Part shown: positions 25,386 through 35,231 of the stretch, piece after piece
Numbering within the stretch: position 1 is the stretch's first letter
Layout of the letters: each line of letters starts with the position of its first letter
Source: an uncultured Pelagibacteraceae bacterium
GTDB lineage: Bacteria > Pseudomonadota > Alphaproteobacteria > Pelagibacterales > Pelagibacteraceae
NCBI GenBank assembly: GCA_902629935.1
Contig: CACOSU010000001.1
Location: forward strand, 124,001-188,000
Direction: 5' to 3'
DNA: 64,000 nucleotides
Notes under the pieces: model-generated
Seen by the model: the letters and a program-made list of their open reading frames with translations, nothing else
The model's database searches: none
Told to the model about the DNA's origin: nothing
Position numbers and translations under genes: made by a program

Positions 25386-25820
25386 ATGAGTGAAATAAAA
25401 AATATTCTCTCAAAATATAAATCTATTGCAATGGTAGGAGTTAGTAAGGATCTTAAAAAAACATCAACTATTGTTATGAAATATATGCAAGATTATGGCT
25501 TTAAAGTTTACCCAGTAAACCCAAGCGCAAAAGGAGAAAAAATTTTAGGTGAAGAAGTTTATGCTAAAATAACAGATATTAACAAAAATGTAGAAATAGT
25601 AGATGTATTTAGACCATCTAGTGAGGCATATGTGATTGCAGAAGATGCAGTAAAAATAGGTGCGAAAGTCTTATGGCTTCAGCTTGGTATTCGAGATAAA
25701 AAGGCAAAAAAATTAGTTGAAGAAAATAAGATAAAATATGTTGAAAACAAATGTACTAAAATGGAATATCAAAAGTATTTTTTAAAAGTAAGACAAGCAT
25801 TCCCAGTTCTAAGTGATTAA
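25386..25820 (+). CDS. CoA-binding domain protein (YccU-like)
   Basis: 144 residues forming a single Rossmann-like CoA-binding domain, as in YccU and the N-terminus of succinyl-CoA synthetase alpha. Signs are SIAMVGVSKDLKKTSTIVMKY, VYPVNPSAKGEKILGEEVY and EIVDVFRPSSEAYVIAEDAV, all typical. It is a stand-alone domain of standard length. Biochemical role is unproven. The neighbour upstream is a crotonase-family protein, and a CoA sensor or carrier in the same operon is plausible. Confidence 0.88.
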   Translation: MSEIKNILSKYKSIAMVGVSKDLKKTSTIVMKYMQDYGFKVYPVNPSAKGEKILGEEVYAKITDINKNVEIVDVFRPSSEAYVIAEDAVKIGAKVLWLQLGIRDKKAKKLVEENKIKYVENKCTKMEYQKYFLKVRQAFPVLSD

Positions 25821-27431
25821 ATGAATAAAATAATTAAATTTTTAGATAATACTTTTTTAGATTTAGGTCGTCAGTTTAAATGGACTTATTTACCTCCATT
25901 AATGGTTTATATGGCTGCTGGGATTTCTGGATTAACAGGAATAGTCGGAACTTTTTTTGTTAAGGATTATTTAAATTTGTCTGCTGCTTTTCTCGCAGGA
26001 TTGGGTTTTTGGGCAGGAATTCCATGGGCTTTGAAAATGCCATTAGGTCATTTAGTTGATCTTATTTGGGAAAGAAAAAATTACATGGTTTACTTTGGAG
26101 CATCGTTAATAGCTCTAAGCTTATTAATTATGTATGGGCTGATTATTCACACTGAAGATATGGCTCAAATTTTTTCAGTAGAAACTTGGTTCGTCATCAG
26201 TGTGATTTTAGCCCCTGTTGGTTATGTTGTTCAAGATGTTGTGGCAGATGCCATGACGGTCGAAGCTGTTCCTTTAGTTGATGATACTGGGAATGAATAT
26301 ACTAAAGATCAAATAAAAATAATGCATACGACAATGCAGACACTTGGAAGGTTTGCTATTATTGGTGGTACGGTACTTGTTGCATTAGTTAACGTAGTTT
26401 TATTTAGAGACGTGGAAAGCTTAGAGCAAGCTGATAAGATAAATTTATATGGAACCATTTATATTTATGCTCTTGTAATACCTTTGGTTTCAATTTTAGG
26501 TGTAATTTTAGCAAATTATTTAAGACTGAAGAAAATACAAAACTTACAATCAAAGGGTTTAGAATTTAAAGAGGAAAGAGGCGACGAAAAAACAAAAGTT
26601 AATTGGTGGATTTTAGGTGGAAGTTTAGTTTTTGTAATTTTTACGTTATCAGTAGGTTCGTTCAAAGTACCTTTTGCACAAGAAATTGTATTTATAGGGT
26701 CAGTCATAATCATTTTGTTTTTAATGTTTAAACTTATTAAGGAATTACCCGAGGAATTACGATTAACAATTGTAGGTACAGCTGTAATAATATTTATATT
26801 TAGAGCCATGCCAGGCCCTGGTCCTGGTTTAACATGGTTCGAAATTGATGAACTAGGATTCAATGAGCAATTTTTTTCCATCCTATCTCTGCTTGCATCT
26901 ATTTTAACATTAGCTGGCATTGTTTTGTTAAGACCATTTATGGCCAAAAATTCAATTGCTAAAATAATAGTTGTTTTAAGTATTGCTGGTGCAATTTTAT
27001 TTTTACCAAGTGTTGGAATGTATTATGGTTTTCATAATTGGACTGCTTCATTAACAGGTGGAGTGGTTGATGCTAAGTTTATTGCATTAATTAATACCGC
27101 TTTAGAGTCTCCTCTTGGTCAAGTATCAATGATACCTTTACTAGCTTGGATAGCAAAAAATGCTCCAGCACATTTGAAAGCAACTTTCTTCGCGGTTTTT
27201 GCCTCATTCACTAATCTTGCTTTATCTGCAAGTGCATTAGGTACTAAATATTTAAATGAAATATTTACTGTGACTAGAGAGGTTAAAGATAAAGTTTCTG
27301 GCGAAATTCAAACTACAGCAGATTATTCTGAACTTGGAATTTTATTAATTGTTGTAACGATATTAACCTTAGTTTTACCAATTCTTTTTGTATTCATTAT
27401 TAATAATAGTAAGTACAAAACTTCAGAATAG
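25821..27431 (+). CDS. MFS-type carrier resembling folate-biopterin (BT1) transporters
   Basis: 536 residues with 12 or more membrane segments. The N-terminal region (FVKDYLNLSAAFLAGLGFWAG followed by IPWALKMPLGHLVDL) resembles BT1/FBT family folate-biopterin carriers as I remember them, including the conserved Lys-Pro pair and Asp in the loop after helix 2. QDVVADAMTVEAVP is another family-like segment. The protein could import folates, pterins or another anion. Folate is the methyl acceptor for the flanking demethylases, so uptake of folate would make sense, but this is inference. It is flanked without gaps by the CoA-binding gene and, after 30 bases, a quinone reductase. Confidence 0.7.
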   Translation: MNKIIKFLDNTFLDLGRQFKWTYLPPLMVYMAAGISGLTGIVGTFFVKDYLNLSAAFLAGLGFWAGIPWALKMPLGHLVDLIWERKNYMVYFGASLIALSLLIMYGLIIHTEDMAQIFSVETWFVISVILAPVGYVVQDVVADAMTVEAVPLVDDTGNEYTKDQIKIMHTTMQTLGRFAIIGGTVLVALVNVVLFRDVESLEQADKINLYGTIYIYALVIPLVSILGVILANYLRLKKIQNLQSKGLEFKEERGDEKTKVNWWILGGSLVFVIFTLSVGSFKVPFAQEIVFIGSVIIILFLMFKLIKELPEELRLTIVGTAVIIFIFRAMPGPGPGLTWFEIDELGFNEQFFSILSLLASILTLAGIVLLRPFMAKNSIAKIIVVLSIAGAILFLPSVGMYYGFHNWTASLTGGVVDAKFIALINTALESPLGQVSMIPLLAWIAKNAPAHLKATFFAVFASFTNLALSASALGTKYLNEIFTVTREVKDKVSGEIQTTADYSELGILLIVVTILTLVLPILFVFIINNSKYKTSE

Positions 27432-27461
27432 TACCTATATATATAATAACTAAAAAAATTT

Positions 27462-28031
27462 ATGAAAAAAATATTTATTGTTTATGGACATTATGATGAA
27501 AATTCTTTTAATGCTGCAATTCGAGATACTTTTATAGAATGTGTTGAAAAAAATGGTCATTCTGTAGATTTAATTGATTTATATAAAGATAAATTTGATC
27601 CAGTCTTCTCAGGTGAAAAACCAGATGAAAAAGTATTAAATCATAGAAAAAGAATAGATGACTCAGATGTAATAGTTATTATTGCACCAATTTGGAATTT
27701 TAGAATGCCTGCAATAGTTGAAGGTTGGATTGACAAAGTGTTAGCACCTCCATGGGCATTTAAATTTAAAAAACTTTTTGGGAATTATGGCTATCCAATA
27801 GGTAACCTAAAAGGAAAAAAAGCAGTGGTATTTTGCACATATGGATCACCACAATTTGCAGTAAGAACATTTTTCCTTAACATGCCAACAAAAAGGTTAA
27901 GAAGAGGAGTGTTCAATATATGTGGCATCACGGATGTTGTATACAAACGTTACTTTGCTGTACCATTCGTTGAGGATAAAAAAAGAAAAAAGTTTTTAAA
28001 AGATGTTGAAAATACTGCAAATAAAATTTAG
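27462..28031 (+). CDS. NAD(P)H dehydrogenase (quinone)-type flavodoxin-fold protein
   Basis: 189 residues of the NQO1/MdaB flavodoxin-like fold: IFIVYGHYDENSFNAAIRDTF at the N-terminus, IDLYKDKFDPVF, then IVIIAPIWNFRMPAIVEGWIDKVL, the FMN/FAD-contact segment. It probably reduces quinones or a related electron acceptor with two electrons. The last 29 bases overlap the next gene. Promoter-like TATAAT lies in the 30-base gap before it, so it may have its own start of transcription inside the operon. Confidence 0.85.
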   Translation: MKKIFIVYGHYDENSFNAAIRDTFIECVEKNGHSVDLIDLYKDKFDPVFSGEKPDEKVLNHRKRIDDSDVIVIIAPIWNFRMPAIVEGWIDKVLAPPWAFKFKKLFGNYGYPIGNLKGKKAVVFCTYGSPQFAVRTFFLNMPTKRLRRGVFNICGITDVVYKRYFAVPFVEDKKRKKFLKDVENTANKI

Positions 28032-28476
28032 TGTTTTAATTATACTTATAATCTTTACCTCAATCTCAAAAGCAGACTTATTAAAGCCAAAAAAAGATAT
28101 TTTACCTTCAGAAGTTGTTAAAATCCAACTGACAGGTTTGCAAAATAATGATTCATATTTTAAGGATGGTGGTATAGAGCAAACATGGAATTTTGCCCAT
28201 CCAAATAACAAGAAAGTTACGGGACCGTTAGATAATTTTAAAAGAATGATTAAAAGTGATTCATATCAAATGATGATTGATCATTTAAGCCATACTATTA
28301 AGGAGGTAGGGAGTAGTGACAAATGGGCCCAATTTGAGGTTATAATTCTAGATAAAAATAAAATTTATCACAAGTTCAACTGGCAAGTAGAAAAATACAC
28401 TATAGATGGAACATTAAAGGACTGCTGGATGACAACAATGGTCTCTAGCCCTATTCCACTTGGAAGCTCAATTTGA
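28003..28476 (+). CDS. Exported DUF4864-like protein
   Basis: 157 residues with a clear signal peptide (about residues 1-24, ending SISKA). The mature part resembles DUF4864 proteins: SEVVKIQLTGLQNNDSYFKD, then QTWNFAHPNNKKVTGPLDNF and a KSDSYQMMIDHLSH segment, a pattern shared with many alphaproteobacterial periplasmic proteins of unknown role. The 29-base overlap with the previous gene is long, but no later start keeps the signal peptide. It is followed after 57 bases by the second flavoprotein. Confidence 0.75.
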   Translation: MLKILQIKFSVLIILIIFTSISKADLLKPKKDILPSEVVKIQLTGLQNNDSYFKDGGIEQTWNFAHPNNKKVTGPLDNFKRMIKSDSYQMMIDHLSHTIKEVGSSDKWAQFEVIILDKNKIYHKFNWQVEKYTIDGTLKDCWMTTMVSSPIPLGSSI

Positions 28477-28533
28477 TTTTTAACAGATACATTTTTGTTT
28501 CGTAAATATTAAAAATTTAGTAGAACTCGCTAA

Positions 28534-30966
28534 ATGAAAACAAAAACTAAAGTTGTAGTAGTTGGAGGAGGAGTTGTAGGCGTCAGTGCACTTTATCATT
28601 TAGCTAAAAAAGGCTGGTCAGATGTTGTCTTAGTTGAAAGAAAAGAATTAACTTCAGGATCTACTTGGCATGCTGCCGGGTTATTACCTTTATTTAATAT
28701 GAGTTATTCAGTAGGGCAACTTCATAAGTATGCAGTTAACCTATACAAAACATTGGAAGAGGAAACTGGAAAAAATGTTGGCTTTAGTGTTGTTTCAAAT
28801 ATTCGTTTAGCAAGCACAAAAGATAGAATGGATGAATACCATCAATACGCAGGTGTTGCACGAACTATTGGAGTAGATGTAAAATTTTTGAAACCAGAGC
28901 AAGTAAAAGAAATTTGGCCATTATGTCATACAGATGATTTAGTTGGCGCAATACAACACCCTGAGGATGGATATATTCAACCAGCAGATTTAACGCAAGC
29001 ATTAGCAACAGGCGCAAGAAACAGAGGAGCAGAAATTTATAGAAATACAACTGTCCTATCAATGAGACAAACGAAAGAAGGATGGGTTGTAGAAACAGAT
29101 AAAGGATCAATAGAGTGTGAGCATGTTATTTCGTGTTCAGGAAATTTTGCACGACAAACAGGTGAAATGGTAGGATTAGATATTCCAGTAATACCTGTTG
29201 AACATCAATATATTGTTACAGAACCACATCCCGCAATTCAAAAGAGAAAAAAAGATGGATTACCAGAAATGGGGGTCTTAAGAGACAGTGATAGCAGATG
29301 GTATATGAGGGAAGAAGCTGGAGGATTAATTTTAGGTCCTTACGAAGATGGTGCACCAGCTTGTTATGTAGAGGGACCATCAAAAAATTCTGAATATGAA
29401 TTATTTCAAGAAGACTTAGATAGATTAGCTCCGCATATTGAAGGAGCAATTCATAGAGTACCTGCGTTTGGAGAAGTTGGGGTAAAGAAAGTTTATAACG
29501 GTGCAATCTGTTATACACCTGATGGAAATCCAATTGTTGGACCAGCTTGGGGACTTAAAAATTTTTGGATTAATGAAGGACATAGTTTTGGAATAACAGC
29601 AGCAGGTGGTGCTGGCTGGCAATTAGCAGAGTGGATCGTTGATGGTGAGCCTACTATAGACATGTTAGGCGTTGAACCAAGACGTTACGGAAATTATGCA
29701 ACTAAATCTTATTTGAAAGCAAAAAATGAAGAAGCATATAGTCATGTATTTATTGTGCATTATCCAGATGAAGAGAGACCAGCAGCAAGACCATTAAGAA
29801 CAGCTCCTTGTTACGAACGAATGAAAAACTTAGGTGCAGTATTTGGTCAGAAATTTGGATGGGAAAGACCTAATTTTTTCGCAACAGATGGAATGGAACA
29901 AAAAGATGATTGGTCATTTAGAAGATCAAAATGGTTCGATGCAATTAAAAAAGAATGTCAAAATGTAAAAGAAAACGTGGGTCTTTTAGATATGACTGCT
30001 TTTGCCAAATGCAGAATTAAAGGGCCTAAAGCGGAGGAATTTTTAGATTATTTAGTAGCTAATAAACTTCCAAAAAAAATTGGAAGGATAAATCTGTGTC
30101 ATGCTCTAAATACTAAAGGTGGGGTACATTCAGAGTTTACAATAATGAAAGAAGCAGAGAATAGTTATTATTTAGTCTCAGCTGGAGCGAATTTAAGATT
30201 AGATCATGACTGGATACAAAAATGGATGCCAAATGATGGATCAGTAATATTTGAAGATCTAACAAATAGTACAGGAGTTTTAGTAGTAGCAGGTCCTAAG
30301 GCCAGACAATTAATGCAAAAGGTTTCAAAGGATGATTTTTCTAATGAGAATTTTAAATGGTTAACTGCTAAAAACGTAAATGTTGGATATGCTCCAGTGA
30401 ATGCAATGAGAGTAAACTTTGTTGGTGAACTTGGTTGGGAATTACATCATCCAATTGAATATCAAAACCATATTTTTGATAAATTAATGGAAGCAGGTAA
30501 AGATCTAGGAATAAAACCTTTTGGAATACGTGCTATGAATAGTTTAAGGGTTGAAAAATCTTATAAATTAGTAGGTACCGAATTATCAATTGAATATTCA
30601 CCTTACGAATCTGGCCTAGATAGATTTGTTCACCCAAATAAAGGAAACTTTATCGGCTTAGATGCATTAAATAAGTGGAGAGAGAAAGGTTTTGACAATA
30701 AATTAGTTACTTTGGAGGTACATAATACAAAGGACGCTGATGTGCTTGGAAATAACCCGATTTTTAAAGATGGGAAGGTAGTTGGAAGAGCAACTGGAGG
30801 AGAATTTGGGTTTAGATTAGATAAATCAATAGCACTAGCTATGGTAAAACCGGATTGTTCTAACGTGGGCGACAAATTACAAGTTGATATATTAGGAGAA
30901 ATGTACGACGCTACAGTATTAGATGAGAGTCCGTACGATTCAGAAAATAATTTATTGAGAGCTTAA
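28534..30966 (+). CDS. Dimethylglycine/sarcosine dehydrogenase-type flavoprotein with GcvT domain (copy 2)
   Basis: 810 residues with the same architecture as the copy at 18513: [17 protein letters not shown], His46 in [10 protein letters not shown] at the covalent-FAD position, [11 protein letters not shown], then a GcvT domain beginning around residue 430 ([14 protein letters not shown]). It overlaps etfB by one base and is followed by etfA and ETF-QO, so its electrons clearly pass to ETF. The N-terminal half is closer to classical DMGDH/SARDH enzymes than copy 1 ([17 protein letters not shown]). One copy probably acts on dimethylglycine and the other on sarcosine; I cannot assign them with confidence. 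Confidence 0.92.
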   Translation: MKTKTKVVVVGGGVVGVSALYHLAKKGWSDVVLVERKELTSGSTWHAAGLLPLFNMSYSVGQLHKYAVNLYKTLEEETGKNVGFSVVSNIRLASTKDRMDEYHQYAGVARTIGVDVKFLKPEQVKEIWPLCHTDDLVGAIQHPEDGYIQPADLTQALATGARNRGAEIYRNTTVLSMRQTKEGWVVETDKGSIECEHVISCSGNFARQTGEMVGLDIPVIPVEHQYIVTEPHPAIQKRKKDGLPEMGVLRDSDSRWYMREEAGGLILGPYEDGAPACYVEGPSKNSEYELFQEDLDRLAPHIEGAIHRVPAFGEVGVKKVYNGAICYTPDGNPIVGPAWGLKNFWINEGHSFGITAAGGAGWQLAEWIVDGEPTIDMLGVEPRRYGNYATKSYLKAKNEEAYSHVFIVHYPDEERPAARPLRTAPCYERMKNLGAVFGQKFGWERPNFFATDGMEQKDDWSFRRSKWFDAIKKECQNVKENVGLLDMTAFAKCRIKGPKAEEFLDYLVANKLPKKIGRINLCHALNTKGGVHSEFTIMKEAENSYYLVSAGANLRLDHDWIQKWMPNDGSVIFEDLTNSTGVLVVAGPKARQLMQKVSKDDFSNENFKWLTAKNVNVGYAPVNAMRVNFVGELGWELHHPIEYQNHIFDKLMEAGKDLGIKPFGIRAMNSLRVEKSYKLVGTELSIEYSPYESGLDRFVHPNKGNFIGLDALNKWREKGFDNKLVTLEVHNTKDADVLGNNPIFKDGKVVGRATGGEFGFRLDKSIALAMVKPDCSNVGDKLQVDILGEMYDATVLDESPYDSENNLLRA

Positions 30967-31715
30967 TGAAAATTTTAGTCGCTGTAAAAAGAGTTATTGA
31001 TTACAATGTTCAAATTCGAGTGAAAGAAGATGGAACTGGTGTGGTTACAGACAATGTAAAAATGTCAACTAATCCTCCAGACGATAATGCAATTGAAGAG
31101 GCTGTAAAAATTAAAGAGGCAGGTAAAGCAACTGAAGTGGTTGCTGTAACAGTAGGAGAAGAAAAAGCTCAAGAAACAGTTAGAAAAGCTCTAGCTGTTG
31201 GTGCAGATAGGGGTATTCATGTAAAAGCAGATGGTATACTAGAACCACTTGCTGTTTCAAAAATTTTACAAAAAATAGTTGATAAAGAAAAACCAGATTT
31301 AGTATTTATGGGCAAACAAGCAATTGATGATGATTGTAATCAAACAGGTCAAATGTTGAGTGCTTTATTAAATTGGCCACAAGCTACATTTGCATCAAAG
31401 ATTGAAGTTAAAGATAATAAATTAGAAGTTACAAGAGAAATAGACGAGGGCCTTGAAACAATTGAAATAAATGTTCCAGCTATTGTAACTTGTGATCTTA
31501 GACTGAATGAACCTAGATATGCCTCATTACCAAATATTATGAAGGCTAAGAAAAAACCAATTGAAGAAATTGTAGCTTCTGATTTAGGTGTAGATGTATC
31601 GCCAAGATTAGAACAATTAAAGGTAGAAGAGCCTCCAAAAAGAAAAGCAGGCATAAAAGTAGCAAATGTTGCAGAATTAGTTCAAAAATTAAAAAATGAA
31701 GCAAAGGTAATATAA
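30966..31715 (+). CDS. etfB: Electron transfer flavoprotein beta subunit
   Basis: 249 residues, standard length. It shows [18 protein letters not shown] at the N-terminus, the [19 protein letters not shown] motif and the ETF beta signature around [20 protein letters not shown]. With EtfA it carries electrons, here most likely from the demethylating dehydrogenases, to ETF-ubiquinone oxidoreductase. Both ends overlap neighbours by one base (TAATG type), so flavoprotein, etfB and etfA form one translational chain. Confidence 0.97.
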   Translation: MKILVAVKRVIDYNVQIRVKEDGTGVVTDNVKMSTNPPDDNAIEEAVKIKEAGKATEVVAVTVGEEKAQETVRKALAVGADRGIHVKADGILEPLAVSKILQKIVDKEKPDLVFMGKQAIDDDCNQTGQMLSALLNWPQATFASKIEVKDNKLEVTREIDEGLETIEINVPAIVTCDLRLNEPRYASLPNIMKAKKKPIEEIVASDLGVDVSPRLEQLKVEEPPKRKAGIKVANVAELVQKLKNEAKVI

Positions 31716-32668
31716 TGGCAGTTTTACTAATAGCAGAACATAATAATAAAGAATTAAGACCATTCACTTTAAATGCTGCTACAGCAGCATCTCAAATAGA
31801 TGAAGATGTTCACGCTGTAATCATTGGTCAGAATAGTGCAGAAGCAGCAAAACAATTATCTGAACTTCAAGTTGTTAAAAAAGTTCTAAGTGTAGAAGCA
31901 GCTCATTATGAAAACTTTACTGCAGAAAATTTTGCTCCGGTAATTGTTAAACTTGCAGAAAATTATTCACATATTGTTTGCTCAGCAAATACATTTGGAA
32001 AAAATTTAATGCCAAGAATTGCTGCTCATCTTGATACTTCACAGGTAAGTGACATTATCAAGGTAATATCACCAGATACTTTTTTAAGACCAATTTATGC
32101 TGGAAACGCTTTTGCAACAATTAAAAGTAGTGATGCAAAAAAATGCGTAACTATAAGACCTACTTCTTTTGATCCATGTGATAGTTCTGGAGGATCAGCC
32201 TCAATTGAAAAAGTAGAGGCAGGTGAAGAATTTTCAAATACAAAATTTATAAAAAGAGAAGAAATTAAATCTGATCGACCTGAATTAGGAACAGCAAGAA
32301 TTGTCGTATCGGGTGGAAGAGGAATGCAAAGTGGAGATAATTTTAAATTGATTACAGAGGTTGCAGATAAACTTGGTGCAGCAATAGGCGCATCTAGAGC
32401 AGCAGTTGACGCTGGTTATATTAGTAATGATCATCAAGTCGGTCAAACAGGAAAAGTTGTTGTACCAGATCTATATATTGCAATTGGAATTTCAGGTGCA
32501 ATTCAGCATTTAGCTGGCATGAAAGAAAGTAAAATTATCGTCGCAATTAATAAAGACGGAGAAGCCCCAATTTTTAGTGTTGCAGATTACGGTTTAGAAG
32601 CTGATTTATTTGAAGCTATACCTCAGTTCATGGAAGAGTTGAACAAATTAAACACTATACAAAAATAA
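31715..32668 (+). CDS. etfA: Electron transfer flavoprotein alpha subunit
   Basis: 317 residues with the C-terminal FAD domain intact: [40 protein letters not shown], then [16 protein letters not shown] and [20 protein letters not shown]. The last is the ETF alpha signature. It pairs with EtfB to bind one FAD and one AMP. The one-base overlap with etfB and 23-base gap to the ETF-QO gene show a complete electron-transfer branch in one operon. Confidence 0.97.
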   Translation: MAVLLIAEHNNKELRPFTLNAATAASQIDEDVHAVIIGQNSAEAAKQLSELQVVKKVLSVEAAHYENFTAENFAPVIVKLAENYSHIVCSANTFGKNLMPRIAAHLDTSQVSDIIKVISPDTFLRPIYAGNAFATIKSSDAKKCVTIRPTSFDPCDSSGGSASIEKVEAGEEFSNTKFIKREEIKSDRPELGTARIVVSGGRGMQSGDNFKLITEVADKLGAAIGASRAAVDAGYISNDHQVGQTGKVVVPDLYIAIGISGAIQHLAGMKESKIIVAINKDGEAPIFSVADYGLEADLFEAIPQFMEELNKLNTIQK

Positions 32669-32691
32669 TCCTTACAGTTAAAAACTAGAGT

Positions 32692-34311
32692 ATGTCTAGA
32701 GAATCCATGGAATATGATGTTGTTATAGTTGGTGGTGGTCCATCAGGTTTATCAACTGCAATTAAATTAAAACAATTAAACCCAAATATTAATGTTTGTT
32801 TATTAGAGAAGGCATCAGAAATTGGCGCACATATTTTGAGTGGAAATGTTTTTGAAACTCGTGCATTAGATGAATTATTACCAAATTGGAAAGAATTAAA
32901 TTCCCCAATTAAAACAAAAGTTAAAAAGGAAAAATTTTTATTTTTAGGAAAAACAAAATCATTAAGTTGGCCAACATGGCTTTTGCCTGAAGTTCAACAA
33001 AATCATAAAAATTATATAATTAGTTTAGCAAATTTATGCAGATGGTTAGCAGAGCAGGCTGAGGCTTTAGGTGTAGAAATTTTTCCAGGATTTCCTGCAA
33101 GTGAAATTTTATATAATGAAAATGGATCTGTAAAAGGTGTTGCAACACAAGATATGGGAGTTGATAAGCAAGGAAATAAAAAAGATAGTTTTGAACCAGG
33201 AATTGAACTTTTAGGAAAGGTGACTGTTTTTGCTGAAGGTTGTAGAGGTCACCTAGGAAAACAATTAATACAAAATTTTGAATTGAATAAAGGAAAAGAT
33301 CCTCAACAGTATGGAATTGGTTTTAAAGAAATATGGGAAATTGAGGATAAAAATCATGAAGAGGGTTTAGTTATGCATACAGCTGGATGGCCACTAGATA
33401 ATAGTACATATGGTGGAAGCTTTATGTATCATGCAGAAAATAAACAAATATTTTTAGGGTATGTAATTGGTTTGGATTATAAAAACCCTCATTTGTCTCC
33501 ATACGATGAATTTCAAAGATTTAAAACTCATCCAGCAATCAAAAAAATTATTGAAGGAGGAAAAAGGATTTCTTACGGTGCTAGAGCTTTAATTGAAGGT
33601 GGATTTCAAAGCTTACCAAAAATGTTTATGCCTGGTGCTTTACTAGTTGGATGTGATGCAGGTACTTTAAATATGCCGAAAATAAAAGGCTCTCACACAG
33701 CGATGAAGAGTGGAATTATTGCAGCCGAAACTATTAATGAACATTTAAAAGAAAATAAAGATTTATCGATTTTTGAAGAAAAATTTAAAAATAGTTGGTT
33801 ATATAAAGAATTATACGAGGCTCGGAATGTCAAACCAAGTTTTAGTTGGGGTTTAATATTAGGAATTATATTTACAGGAATTGATCAAATACTTTTTAGA
33901 GGAAAACTCCCTTTCACGCTTAAACATAAGCATGCTGATCATGAAACTTTAAAACCAGCAAATGAAATGCCTAAAATAGATTATCCAAAGTATGATAATG
34001 TAATTACTTTTGACAAGACTAGCTCAGTATATTTAACTGGTACAAATCATGCTGACAATCAACCTGTTCATTTAAAATTAAAAGATCCAGATCTACCAAT
34101 TAATTATACTTTAGAAAAATTTAATGAACCTGCTCAATTGTATTGTCCAGCAGGCGTGTATGAGGTTCAAAGAGAAAATGATATAAATAAATTTGTTATT
34201 AATTCACAAAACTGTATTCACTGCAAAACTTGTGATATTAAAGAACCATCTCAAAATATAACTTGGGTAACACCAGAAGGTAGTGGTGGACCAAGATATG
34301 GAAATATGTAA
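32692..34311 (+). CDS. Electron transfer flavoprotein-ubiquinone oxidoreductase
   Basis: 539 residues, usual length for ETF-QO. The FAD-binding loop is DVVIVGGGPSGLSTAI. The C-terminal 4Fe-4S cluster is supported by NCIHCKTCDIKEP (CxxCxxC) together with the earlier cysteine in LYCPAGVYE, and the protein ends in the usual GGPRYGNM. It is a monotopic inner-membrane protein that passes electrons from ETF to ubiquinone, linking demethylation to respiration. Last gene of the 18-kb run; its stop abuts the convergent DUF2237 gene. Confidence 0.96.
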   Translation: MSRESMEYDVVIVGGGPSGLSTAIKLKQLNPNINVCLLEKASEIGAHILSGNVFETRALDELLPNWKELNSPIKTKVKKEKFLFLGKTKSLSWPTWLLPEVQQNHKNYIISLANLCRWLAEQAEALGVEIFPGFPASEILYNENGSVKGVATQDMGVDKQGNKKDSFEPGIELLGKVTVFAEGCRGHLGKQLIQNFELNKGKDPQQYGIGFKEIWEIEDKNHEEGLVMHTAGWPLDNSTYGGSFMYHAENKQIFLGYVIGLDYKNPHLSPYDEFQRFKTHPAIKKIIEGGKRISYGARALIEGGFQSLPKMFMPGALLVGCDAGTLNMPKIKGSHTAMKSGIIAAETINEHLKENKDLSIFEEKFKNSWLYKELYEARNVKPSFSWGLILGIIFTGIDQILFRGKLPFTLKHKHADHETLKPANEMPKIDYPKYDNVITFDKTSSVYLTGTNHADNQPVHLKLKDPDLPINYTLEKFNEPAQLYCPAGVYEVQRENDINKFVINSQNCIHCKTCDIKEPSQNITWVTPEGSGGPRYGNM

Positions 34312-34686
34312 TTAAGATAAATCTATCGCAAACTTCTTCAACGTTTCAATAGGAAGATGTTTTAAAGTATTTTTATGGGTTCTTTTTAAAAATATTGGAC
34401 AACCTTTGCCTGCTTCTACAGCTTTGGCGTACCAACTAGCACAAACACACCAACCATCACCATCTTTTAAACCTGGAAACCCAAATTCCGGATGAGGAGT
34501 AATTAAATCATTTCCTGCTTCTTTTAGCCATTCCAAAAATTCTGTAGTTACTTTTGCACAAACAGTATGAACTCCATGGTCATTTTCATCCGTATTACAA
34601 CAACCATCACGAAACCAGCCTGTTAAAGGATCGTTTGAACATTCCTCTAAGTCTTCTCCTAGAACATTTTTTTGTTTATCATTCAT
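34312..34686 (-). CDS. DUF2237 family protein
   Basis: 124 residues matching DUF2237 by VLGEDLEECSNDPLTGWFRDG followed by CCNTDENDHGVHTVCAKVT, and by DGWCVCASWYAKAVEAG with a nearby KRTHKNTL. The family is small, cysteine-rich and of unknown function. It sits directly downstream of hisI with no gap. Many conserved cysteines could bind a metal. The assignment is firm, the function is not. Confidence 0.88.
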   Translation of the reverse strand: MNDKQKNVLGEDLEECSNDPLTGWFRDGCCNTDENDHGVHTVCAKVTTEFLEWLKEAGNDLITPHPEFGFPGLKDGDGWCVCASWYAKAVEAGKGCPIFLKRTHKNTLKHLPIETLKKFAIDLS

Positions 34687-35154
34687 TTAAATTTTCGTCG
34701 GATTTGGCTGACCTTTATAAATAATTTCAGGATCAAATTTTTTTTCTTTTTCAAGAAATTCCATTTCAACTTTTCTTCCGTTTTCTATTGGACCTAATGG
34801 AATTGACCTATAAAAACAAGATTTATATCCAACATGACAACTAGCTCCATCACCAATATCAACCGTTAACCATATAGAGTCTTGATCGTCATCAATTCTT
34901 ATCTCAGTTACTTTTTGGGTAAATCCACTTGTTTTCCCTTTATGCCAAATAGCTTTTCTAGATCTACTAAAATAGTGAGCTTCTTTAGTTTCAATTGTTT
35001 TTTTGAGAGCTTCAACATTCATATATCCATGCATTAAGATATCTTTAGTTTTTGAACACATAGTAATAACAGGTATTAGCCCATTATTATCAAATTTAGG
35101 TGAAAGAAGATTTCCTTCTTCAATATCATAGATATTTTCTCTTTTTTTGAACAT
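34687..35154 (-). CDS. hisI: Phosphoribosyl-AMP cyclohydrolase
   Basis: 155 residues, the stand-alone HisI of alphaproteobacteria. Key segments are MHGYMNVEALKKTIET, HYFSRSRKAIWHKGKTSG and DQDSIWLTVDIGDGASCHVGYKSCFYRS, with the zinc-binding cysteines at the last. The enzyme opens the adenine ring of phosphoribosyl-AMP in histidine synthesis. It is separate from the other his genes here and is paired with the DUF2237 protein. It diverges from folE over 77 bases. Confidence 0.95.
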   Translation of the reverse strand: MFKKRENIYDIEEGNLLSPKFDNNGLIPVITMCSKTKDILMHGYMNVEALKKTIETKEAHYFSRSRKAIWHKGKTSGFTQKVTEIRIDDDQDSIWLTVDIGDGASCHVGYKSCFYRSIPLGPIENGRKVEMEFLEKEKKFDPEIIYKGQPNPTKI

Positions 35155-35231
35155 ACGAGGTGATTATGTAGCACATATCTAAATATATTAAATATTTTTA
35201 AATTAATGTATTTACTGTATAAAAACACCCT

